DNA of 64,000 nt from SZUA-309 sp965232595 (GTDB taxonomy: Bacteria; Pseudomonadota; Gammaproteobacteria; Pseudomonadales; Azotimanducaceae), in assembly GCA_965232595.1 (NCBI GenBank), contig OZ246983.1, positions 5,084,001 to 5,148,000 of the forward strand, in the 5' to 3' direction. Each line of letters begins with the position of its first letter. The first letter of the stretch is position 1. Both the position numbers and the translations under genes were made by a program. Shown piece after piece: positions 58,167-64,000 of the stretch. Under the pieces are notes generated by a model that worked only from the letters and a program-made list of their open reading frames with translations, was not told the DNA's origin and searched no databases.

Positions 58167-58540
58167 CACCCCTCCCGGTAGCGCAGGCAGAGCACGAAGA
58201 CGGCAACGGCAGGTATCGACACCAGCACCGCATCGATCACGGCAGCGCCGTCGAGCGGCATGCCGTGCAGGATCCACAGCGCCAGGTGAAACAAACCGTG
58301 AATCAGCAGCCAGATCGAACCGAAGACCATGACTTTCTTCTCGGCCGCGTAGAGCCCGTAGCCGATGGCAGCCGCGCTGACCAGAAATGCGAAGCCGACG
58401 TCGCGGACGAAGTGCATGTTGTATGGGCCGGTTTCCAGCACGCCCGGCGCGTTCAGGTAGAAGACCTGCGGCAGCACCGCGATGTACAGCCCGGTGAGCA
58501 GATAGAAGGCGGTCAGCCCCCATAGCGCTATTCGAGTCAT
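58166..58540 (-). CDS. four-helix membrane protein, unknown function
   Basis: 124 residues from the ATG at 58538-58540, with a strong AGGAGGAAAC site; the longer start (58585) is not favoured. Four hydrophobic segments are visible: IALWGLTAFYLLTGLYIAVLP, VGFAFLVSAAAIGYGLYA, VMVFGSIWLLIHGLFHLALWI and AVIDAVLVSIPAVAVFVLCL. I cannot name a family with confidence. It is coupled to the AhpD-like gene. Confidence 0.82.
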   Translation of the reverse strand: MTRIALWGLTAFYLLTGLYIAVLPQVFYLNAPGVLETGPYNMHFVRDVGFAFLVSAAAIGYGLYAAEKKVMVFGSIWLLIHGLFHLALWILHGMPLDGAAVIDAVLVSIPAVAVFVLCLRYREG

Positions 58541-58655
58541 CAGTTTCCTCCTGGATCCAGGAGCGGTCTTCTTACCGCTCTCCATATATAGACGCCCGGC
58601 ACCTTAAAAACGTGACAGCACCCGAAGCATCTCCAGCGATCAGCCGGTTGACCGT

Positions 58656-59945
58656 TTGCGGAGCATCCGCTTACATCGACTGCCTCAAGCAGTGCGGCCG
58701 GCTTCAGCTACTTTGAAAAGACCAGTATTACTTATCAGTGCAGTCCTGGCCCTGTTGATCGCATGGCTGTCAGCGCCCGTTTACCAGTCGCTGGCGCATC
58801 GAGGCCTGGCGCCCCTGCCCTTCTGGGGATGGGAGCGGATCGCGGGGCCGGTACCGGAACGCCAGCGCAGCCACGATCCGCGCTACGCCGCAGCAGGCGA
58901 CCTCGCGCTGCGCCGGATGGCCGAGTATCGGGCTGAGGCAGGCCTGCCCGCACTGTCCGCCGCGGTGGCGATCGCTGACGATGTGGTCTGGACAGGTTCG
59001 GTTGGATTCAGCGACATCGCTAGCCAAACCCCGGCCACGCCGGAGACGCTGTTCCGGATCGGCAGCACCTCGAAGGCACTGACGGCAACCGCGCTGGCAA
59101 GGCTCGTAGCGCAGGAAAAACTTGCTCTGGATGCGCCTATCGCCACCTACCAGCCAGATCAGCCGAATCCTGAGTGGCCCGGCATCACCGCCAGACAGCT
59201 GGCCTCACACTCTGCCGGACTGCCCCACTACGGGGAGAACAGGGACTGGCGCGGGCTCTATCGGAGCATCACCCTGACTCATCACTACGACGACGTTCGC
59301 GATGCGGTTGGCCTCTTCGATGGCAGCCCGTTGCTGCATCATCCCGGGAGCAGTTTTCACTACTCGTCTCTGGGCACCGTGCTGCTCGGTGCAACCATGA
59401 GTTATGCCTCCGGCCTGCCCTACCGCGAGCTCATGCAGCGGGAGGTGTTCGAACCAGCGGGGATGCTGAGCACCTTCCCTGATGGCGACGCGGATTCGCG
59501 CAGCTCGCAGCTGGCAACCTTCTACTACACCGACGGCGAGCGGTTCCGACCGTGGCGTGAAGTCGATCTGAGCCACCGCCTGCCCGGTGGAGGCTACATC
59601 TCCTCGCCGACGGATCTGGTGCAGCTTGGCAGCAAGTACTTTGATCCCACCTATCTGCCGGAAGAGATTCGAGCAGAGTTCTGGGAGCCACAACGACTGG
59701 CTGATGGTTCGATCAACGAGCAGAACTACGCGCTCGGTTGGCGCTGGCGGGAGTGGGATATCAAGGGCGTGGGCATCATGCGCAACGCCAACCACGGAGG
59801 CGTCTCCAGAGGCTCACAGTGCTGGTTGCTGCTTTACCCGGACCATCTTTTGTCGATGGCTTTCTGCACAAACACTAAAACCGAGGAGTTCGCGACGTTC
59901 GGCGGCTTTTACGAGCCGCTCCTGCGTAGCTTCGTCACTGAGTAG
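58656..59945 (+). CDS. serine hydrolase, class C beta-lactamase/LACTB-like
   Basis: 429 residues from a TTG at 58656; a later TTG or GTG start would still keep the membrane helix, so the start is unsure. An N-terminal anchor (LLISAVLALLIAWLSAP) is followed by the serine active site SxxK (Ser137-Thr-Ser-Lys140 in RIGSTSKALTAT), a Tyr motif (FHYSSLGTVLLG) and HGG (NHGGVSRGSQCWLLLYPD). This is the LACTB/peptidase S12 build, acting as an esterase or peptidase in the envelope; beta-lactam resistance is not implied. Confidence 0.9.
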   Translation: MRSIRLHRLPQAVRPASATLKRPVLLISAVLALLIAWLSAPVYQSLAHRGLAPLPFWGWERIAGPVPERQRSHDPRYAAAGDLALRRMAEYRAEAGLPALSAAVAIADDVVWTGSVGFSDIASQTPATPETLFRIGSTSKALTATALARLVAQEKLALDAPIATYQPDQPNPEWPGITARQLASHSAGLPHYGENRDWRGLYRSITLTHHYDDVRDAVGLFDGSPLLHHPGSSFHYSSLGTVLLGATMSYASGLPYRELMQREVFEPAGMLSTFPDGDADSRSSQLATFYYTDGERFRPWREVDLSHRLPGGGYISSPTDLVQLGSKYFDPTYLPEEIRAEFWEPQRLADGSINEQNYALGWRWREWDIKGVGIMRNANHGGVSRGSQCWLLLYPDHLLSMAFCTNTKTEEFATFGGFYEPLLRSFVTE

Positions 59946-60063
59946 CGATGAGCGCGTGAGCCCTGATCGCCGAGCGGCAGCGCCGCCTCGGAGAGCAACC
60001 GCGACAGCCGACCAGGCGGCGTGCTAGGTTCGCTGAATCAGGGGAGAGACAATGGGCTGATCA

Positions 60064-60468
60064 ATGACCATTCCATTCTGGTGTCTGTTCGTGACCGTGC
60101 TGATTCCGTATGTCCTGGCAGGCGTTGGCGCCTATCAACGGCAGGCGCAGCTCGGGACGATCGACAACAAGAACTGGCGGGCAGACCAGTTGCCGCGGCT
60201 GACAGGCTTGGGTGCCAGAGTTTACTCAGCTCAGGCAAACGCCTGGGAAGCCGTTGCGGTGTTTACCGCCGCCGTGACGGTTGCCCACCTGGCAGGCGCC
60301 GATGCTGAATTGTCCGCGATGGCCGCCGGTACTTTTCTGGCGGCCCGCATTGCTCACGCGGTCCTCTACCTGGCTGATCTCGACAAGCTGCGCACCGTCG
60401 TGTTCATCATCGGCTGGCTCTGCTGCTTGTGGCTGTTCGGCCTGGCGGCGACCAGCAGCGCCTACTGA
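60064..60468 (+). CDS. MAPEG-family membrane protein
   Basis: 134 residues with four hydrophobic helices. FWCLFVTVLIPYVLAGVGAYQRQAQLGTIDNKNWRADQLPRLTGLGARVYSAQANAWEAVAVFTAAV is typical of MAPEG proteins (membrane-associated eicosanoid/glutathione metabolism), including the QANAWEA region near the glutathione site. It may be a microsomal GST-like enzyme. It is a single gene between the serine hydrolase and the secreted protease. Confidence 0.9.
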   Translation: MTIPFWCLFVTVLIPYVLAGVGAYQRQAQLGTIDNKNWRADQLPRLTGLGARVYSAQANAWEAVAVFTAAVTVAHLAGADAELSAMAAGTFLAARIAHAVLYLADLDKLRTVVFIIGWLCCLWLFGLAATSSAY

Positions 60469-60564
60469 CTCGGGGAGGGCCCGTCAATCGCTTGCATGTC
60501 TCCGGCAGATCAGCTTCTATCTGCGGACAAAACTGGAACAAGAACAAATCCAAGGGAGGGACTG

Positions 60565-61734
60565 ATGTCTGTTGTTCGTTTTTTTGCTGTGCTCATCGTA
60601 GTGGCACTGATCGCTCCGGCTTCATGGGCCGATGACACCGTCATCGACATGGATCTGGCTCCTTATCTGATTACCGCCGACAATCCTGAAGACCCCATCT
60701 ACGCCAACGCGGGTGAAAATCTGCGGAACGGCGTTGGCTCCATCTTCATCGGGTTCGCCAGCGGTGGTGGGTTTATCTGCACGGCGTCGGCCATCTCTCC
60801 GACCCACGTGCTCACGGCAGCGCACTGCCTGCGGAACGGGAGCAGCGATGCCGTCAGCCAATTGCTGTTCGTGCTGAACGCCGGGCAGGCAATGCCCAGC
60901 ATCACTCCGGCCGTAGGCTTTTCCGTGCATCCTGAGTTCGATGCGCTCGCCCCCTTCCTCGGTCCGTTTGCCTCTGGCGATGTGGCCGTGATCGAGCTGC
61001 AGTTTCCGATTCCGGACGGGACCGAAACTTATGAGCTGTATCGCACAGGTGACGAGCTCGGGCGGGAAACCCAGCACTACGGCCATGGCCGCAGCGGTGT
61101 GGGTGAAGAGGGTGCCACCGGTGACGCGGACTTCTTCTACGGCAGAACGGGGAAGAATCAGTACGATGCGACCTTTGATCCGCTCATCGGCCTTCCGTTT
61201 CTGGATCAGCTGATCGCGGACTTCGACAGCGGCAACGGCAAGAACGACGCCACGCCCTGGTACTACTCTCCGGCCTTCTCCTGCCCGAGGTCGATCGACA
61301 AAGGCAAAGGAAAGGCCTCTAAATGCAACGTCGCCCGGGGCGCAGCCAGCGAGCTGCGGGACAAGGGCTTCGGCGTGCTCGAGGTGGGCATCGCACCGGG
61401 TGACTCAGGCGGCCCGGGTTTCATCGACGGGAAAATCGCCGGTGTGCACTCCTTCGGCTTCACCCACGGCTGCGAGGGCTGGACGGGCAACGTTCCGGAC
61501 GCAACCTGCGGCCTGGACAGCTCCTACGGCGAGATGTCCGGCGACACGCGCATCTCCAACTACGCTGGCTGGGTTGACGCTGTGGTCGCCAACGGAGTTG
61601 CTACGCCGGTTCCGGAGCCCATTCCGTCTGAGGCTGGAGCAGGTGGGACCAGTGCTGACTTCGAGATGAGCGAACGCGCGCAGCACCTGATGGAGCACAC
61701 CGTTGCGAGGCACCTGCGGCTGCAGGTTCGCTAG
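60565..61734 (+). CDS. secreted trypsin-like serine protease
   Basis: 389 residues from the ATG at 60565, preceded by AAGGGAGGG. A signal peptide (FFAVLIVVALIAPASWA) precedes a chymotrypsin-fold domain with the full triad: His87 (VLTAAHCLRNG), Asp139 (ASGDVAVIELQFP) and Ser281 (GIAPGDSGGPGFI). The C-terminal extension (PVPEPIPSEAGAGGTSADFEMSERAQHLMEHTVARHLRLQVR) is polar and helical. It is an extracellular or periplasmic protease of unknown target. It lies 96 bases after the MAPEG gene. Confidence 0.94.
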   Translation: MSVVRFFAVLIVVALIAPASWADDTVIDMDLAPYLITADNPEDPIYANAGENLRNGVGSIFIGFASGGGFICTASAISPTHVLTAAHCLRNGSSDAVSQLLFVLNAGQAMPSITPAVGFSVHPEFDALAPFLGPFASGDVAVIELQFPIPDGTETYELYRTGDELGRETQHYGHGRSGVGEEGATGDADFFYGRTGKNQYDATFDPLIGLPFLDQLIADFDSGNGKNDATPWYYSPAFSCPRSIDKGKGKASKCNVARGAASELRDKGFGVLEVGIAPGDSGGPGFIDGKIAGVHSFGFTHGCEGWTGNVPDATCGLDSSYGEMSGDTRISNYAGWVDAVVANGVATPVPEPIPSEAGAGGTSADFEMSERAQHLMEHTVARHLRLQVR

Positions 61735-61765
61735 CTGATCGGACGTACGGCTCGCAAGCCGAGCG

Positions 61766-61789
61766 GGGACCGGTACTCGTTCCGGTCCC
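61766..61789 (+). terminator. possible terminator hairpin
   Basis: GGGACCGG (61766-61773), loop TACTCGTT, CCGGTCCC (61782-61789) follow the protease stop. Only a short TT follows, so the terminator is weak. It lies between convergent genes. Confidence 0.45.
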
Positions 61790-61796
61790 TTAACGT

Positions 61797-62669
61797 TCAA
61801 CCGGCGCGAGCCGCCAGCGCCCCCGCGAAGGCCAGCACCCGTTCGGCTTCCGCCGCGTGCAGGTTTTCGATCAGCCGCCCGTCCAACTCCGCCACGCCCT
61901 TCCCTTCTGCCTGTGCCGCAGCCCAGACCTCCAGAACAGCCCGGGCGTCCTCGATCTCGTCGTCACCGTAACCGAACACCTGGTTCGCCAGCTGGACCTG
62001 GGTCGGGTGGATGAGCGTCTTGCCGTCGAAGCCCATGGCCCGGCCCTGCTCGCAGGCTTCGCGGAAGCTGTCCAGGTTGCGGAAATCCAGGTGCACGCCA
62101 TCGAGCACGTCCACGCCTGATTCCCTCGCCGCCAGCACGCACTGCTGCAGGGCAAACGCCAGGTTGCTGCGGCTCGGCGTGTGTTGCGCCCGCAGCTCTT
62201 TGACCAGATCGCTGGTCCCCATCACCAGGCAGTGCAGGCGATCGGATGCGGCCGCCACCGCACGGACGTCGAGGATTCCTTTCGGCGTTTCGATCATGAC
62301 CCAGATCGGCAGCTTTCTGTCGCCGTGGGCATCCACCGCTGCAACGATCTCATCCACCTGAGCGGCGGACTCCACCTTCGGAAACAGCAGTGCGTCCACC
62401 GGCAGGGTTGCCGCGACCGCAAGGTCATCCAACCCCCAGGGAGTATCCAGGCCGTTGATGCGCACGATCAGCTCGCGGTAACCGTAACCGCCCGCCTGCA
62501 GCATGGTGGCCACCTGCTCTCGTGCCTGCGCCTTGCTACCCGCCGCTACCGCATCTTCCAGATCGAAGATGATCGCGTCGCAGTCCAGCGACTTCGCCTT
62601 CTCCATGGCGCGCTCGTTGGCGCCAGGCATGTAGAGAACCGATCTTCTCGGGCTGGAGGAATCTGCCAT
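61797..62669 (-). CDS. HpcH/HpaI aldolase, CitE-like lyase
   Basis: 290 residues. RRSVLYMPGANERAMEKAKSLDCDAIIFDLEDAVA and LIVRINGLDTPWGLDDLAV are CitE-type, with Arg and acidic metal ligands (IMIETPKGILDVRAVA, with WVMIETPKG). It cleaves or makes a C-C bond in a beta-hydroxyacyl-CoA such as malyl-CoA or citramalyl-CoA. This would complement the malate synthase elsewhere in the window. It is a single gene, with no citrate-lyase alpha or gamma partners, so it is not classical citrate lyase. Confidence 0.93.
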   Translation of the reverse strand: MADSSSPRRSVLYMPGANERAMEKAKSLDCDAIIFDLEDAVAAGSKAQAREQVATMLQAGGYGYRELIVRINGLDTPWGLDDLAVAATLPVDALLFPKVESAAQVDEIVAAVDAHGDRKLPIWVMIETPKGILDVRAVAAASDRLHCLVMGTSDLVKELRAQHTPSRSNLAFALQQCVLAARESGVDVLDGVHLDFRNLDSFREACEQGRAMGFDGKTLIHPTQVQLANQVFGYGDDEIEDARAVLEVWAAAQAEGKGVAELDGRLIENLHAAEAERVLAFAGALAARAG

Positions 62670-62743
62670 GGTCTATCCCTGGTTGGCTCGCAAAGCGCTC
62701 AGTGTATGCAAAGCGCTCCGCGAATACTCCAGGGAAGCGGGGC

Positions 62744-63244
62744 CTACTGCCGCTCGGGGGCTCGACGCTGTCGCTGCTGGCCACTCTGGGATCGTTGCTT
62801 CATGCGCTCCAGAGCGCGGGCGCGCTGCTCCGGCGTCAACGATTGGAAGCGCTCTCTGAGCCTTGCCCGCTGCTCCGGTGACATCTGCTTCAGCTGATCG
62901 AGTCGATTCCGGAAACGCTGCTGCTGCTCCGGGGTCAGGGAGCGGAAGGTCTGCATCCGCTGCCGGAGCTCCCGCTGCTGCTGCGGGTTGAGATTCTGCC
63001 AGCGCTGGAAACGACCCATCGCCGATCGTCTTTCTTCCGTGCTCATGGCGAGCCAGCGCTCGCTGCCGGTCTTCAATCGGGCCTGCTGCTCAGCACTCAG
63101 GTTCGACCAGTTGGACTCGTAGTTCCGGAGCACCCGCTGCTGCTCCCGGCTGAGCTCGGAGAACGACTCGCCGAAGCTGCTGGCCGGTGCGAGCGCAAAT
63201 CCGCCAAGGGCAACAAAGAGCAGCGCCTTCAGTAGCATTTTCAT
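62744..63244 (-). CDS. secreted DUF3106-like protein
   Basis: 166 residues with a signal peptide (LLFVALGGFALAPASSFG) and a mature region of repeated LSxEQQxR/LTPEQ units (LSREQQRVLRNY, LSAEQQARL, LNPQQQREL, LTPEQQQRF, MSPEQRARL, LTPEQRARAL), which is the DUF3106 pattern of Gln/Arg-rich helices. Its function is unknown; the repeats suggest a periplasmic helical stress protein. It overlaps the preceding gene by 4 bases and closes the sigma-factor operon. Confidence 0.88.
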   Translation of the reverse strand: MKMLLKALLFVALGGFALAPASSFGESFSELSREQQRVLRNYESNWSNLSAEQQARLKTGSERWLAMSTEERRSAMGRFQRWQNLNPQQQRELRQRMQTFRSLTPEQQQRFRNRLDQLKQMSPEQRARLRERFQSLTPEQRARALERMKQRSQSGQQRQRRAPERQ

Positions 63245-63483
63245 CGCGCGACCTCCTCGATGCGTCCGGCTTCGCCGGGCTCATCCCAGCGCAGCGGCGC
63301 AGGTGTTTCAGGTTCGACCAGTTGCTCGAAGTCCAGCGGGTCAACCAGCTCTCGACCTTCAGCGCCCTCTACCTCGACCATGCCGCCCAGAAACTCCAGG
63401 AAGCCCAGCGGCAGCTCGTCCTCGGAGCGAGGTTCTTCCGAGTTGGCTTCAAGCGCAACCGTCATCAGCACTGCCAGCACCAT
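63241..63483 (-). CDS. small acidic secreted protein of the sigma-factor operon
   Basis: 80 residues from the ATG at 63481-63483. A short hydrophobic start (VLAVLMTVALEANS) is followed by an acidic stretch (EEPRSEDELPLGFLEFLGGMVEVEG) and a Glu/Pro-rich tail. The FLEFLG phrase also occurs, in altered form, in the neighbouring protein (LEFLAWLEEE). It overlaps the DUF3106 gene by 4 bases. I do not recognise the family. Confidence 0.75.
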   Translation of the reverse strand: MVLAVLMTVALEANSEEPRSEDELPLGFLEFLGGMVEVEGAEGRELVDPLDFEQLVEPETPAPLRWDEPGEAGRIEEVAR

Positions 63484-63487
63484 CAGC

Positions 63488-63844
63488 CTACCCCGCACCC
63501 TGAGACTCTTCTTCCAACCAGGCCAGGAACTCGAGCTCCTCGAGCAGCTCCAGGTCCTGGACCACCGCAACTTCCGGTGCGCTCAGCAGCGGCAGCGCCG
63601 GATCTTCCGGCGCGGACAGGCCGACCCAGAGCGCGACGGCGGCAACAGAGGCTGCAGCCGCCACGACCAGGCCCCGTGGGCCGAACAGATCGGCGAGCGA
63701 CCAGCGCCGGGATTCCGCTTCGTCGAGCAGCGCAACCGCCTGCCGACGGCTGGCGGCCAGGCGTTCCCGAACATCCTCCGGCAGCTTTTCCCGCTCGGCA
63801 CGAAGCGCTTCCTTGAGGCGCGCTTCCTGTTCCGTTTCTGTCAT
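63488..63844 (-). CDS. probable anti-sigma/DUF3619-like membrane protein
   Basis: 118 residues from the ATG at 63842-63844, overlapping the sigma-factor stop by 1 base. The N-terminal helical part (TEQEARLKEALRAEREKLPEDVRERLAASRRQAVALLDE) could bind the sigma factor; one transmembrane helix (LVVAAAASVAAVALWVGL) follows, with a short acidic C-terminal tail. The place in the operon right after an ECF sigma factor suits an anti-sigma factor, but no zinc ZAS motif is present. Confidence 0.78.
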   Translation of the reverse strand: MTETEQEARLKEALRAEREKLPEDVRERLAASRRQAVALLDEAESRRWSLADLFGPRGLVVAAAASVAAVALWVGLSAPEDPALPLLSAPEVAVVQDLELLEELEFLAWLEEESQGAG

Positions 63845-64000
63845 CACACATGCTCCTTGAGTCGCTCCCGCAGCACGTTGAGTGCCCGCGAGTAGTGTGT
63901 CTTGACGCTGCCCTGCGAGCAGCCCATGGCCTGCGCGGTTTCTGCCACGCTCATCCCTTCGATGGAGCGCAGCAGAAACGCCTGCTGCTGTCGCATCGGC
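63844..64000 (-). CDS. ECF-type RNA polymerase sigma factor, partial (C-terminus)
   Basis: The frame is open from the right edge to the TGA at 63844-63846. The visible C-terminal part is region 4: RQQQAFLLRSIEGMSVAETAQAMGCSQGSVKTHYSRALNVLRERL, the HTH that reads the -35 element. The start lies outside the window. It is the first visible gene of a four-gene run with the anti-sigma-like, acidic and DUF3106 proteins, all coupled by overlaps. It probably responds to envelope stress. Confidence 0.93.
   Translation of the reverse strand, partial: PMRQQQAFLLRSIEGMSVAETAQAMGCSQGSVKTHYSRALNVLRERLKEHV

Noticed and set aside
60565..61734. PEP-CTERM sorting signal at the protease C-terminus
   Set aside because: VPEP is present in the linker, but there is no following transmembrane helix and basic tail.
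1..64000. tRNA, rRNA, insertion sequence or prophage
   Set aside because: No cloverleaf-like gene, ribosomal segment, transposase or integrase sequence was recognised on either strand.

Overview
The window is a GC-rich chromosomal stretch, densely coding, with short intergenic gaps and many ATGA-type gene overlaps. The gene content suggests an aerobic, probably marine or oligotrophic gammaproteobacterium with a wide catabolic range: two TonB-dependent receptors, two P450s, paired acyl-CoA dehydrogenases, many SDRs, luciferase-like flavin oxidoreductases, two RND pumps and malate synthase G. No rRNA, tRNA, CRISPR array, phage or insertion sequence was seen. The lineage is inferred from family content, not from a marker gene.

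Layout. 1-2.1 kb: two adjacent acyl-CoA dehydrogenases, one cut by the window edge. 2.2-4.8 kb: a small His-rich secreted protein and a ZnuD-like receptor with His/Asp/Glu-rich loops, probably for zinc. 4.8-7.9 kb: malate synthase G and a secreted unknown. 8-14.3 kb: response regulator, histidine kinase, membrane fusion protein and RND pump, all in one direction. 14.4-16.8 kb: amidase overlapping a GST-like protein. 16.8-23.7 kb: a six-gene minus-strand run (SDR, Rieske ferredoxin, SDR, ThuA-like, luciferase-like oxidoreductase, ABM-domain protein) divergent from a P450, followed by a second ThuA-like gene divergent from a TetR regulator. 23.8-33.1 kb: an eight-gene plus-strand run with an acetoin/2-oxoacid dehydrogenase-type E1 alpha, E1 beta, AcoX-like protein and E2, then a TauD-type dioxygenase, a lipoprotein amidohydrolase, an acyl-CoA ligase and a methyltransferase. 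33.3-37.5 kb: a second TonB receptor facing a P450 plus an IsdG-like monooxygenase. 37.6-47.5 kb: small units, including ArsR/SRPBCC, a LexA-box-linked small protein with an alpha/beta hydrolase, a SufR-like regulator divergent from VOC and questin-oxidase-like genes, a carotenoid oxygenase, an M48 protease, a 46-residue membrane protein, glyoxalase and GST. 47.8-55.1 kb: a second RND pump followed by a rifampicin-phosphotransferase-like protein and a small membrane protein. 55.3-62.7 kb: hydrolases, a luciferase-like oxidoreductase with a split-barrel flavoprotein, a MAPEG protein, a secreted trypsin-like protease and a CitE-like lyase. 62.7-64 kb: the end of a sigma-factor operon with small acidic and DUF3106 proteins.

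The two clusters that look most like undescribed pathways are the P450-divergent operon (16.8-22.2 kb) and the E1/E2/AcoX/dioxygenase/CoA-ligase operon (23.8-33.1 kb). They flank a TetR gene, and short AGTCAA / TTTTAGTA sequences recur upstream of both. Other notable points are a near-consensus LexA box before a 56-residue protein, an 11-bp hairpin whose loop is a G-quadruplex-type sequence, a histidine kinase with a hexa-aspartate and cysteine pair in its sensor loop, and a questin-oxidase-like gene that seems to need an ATT start.
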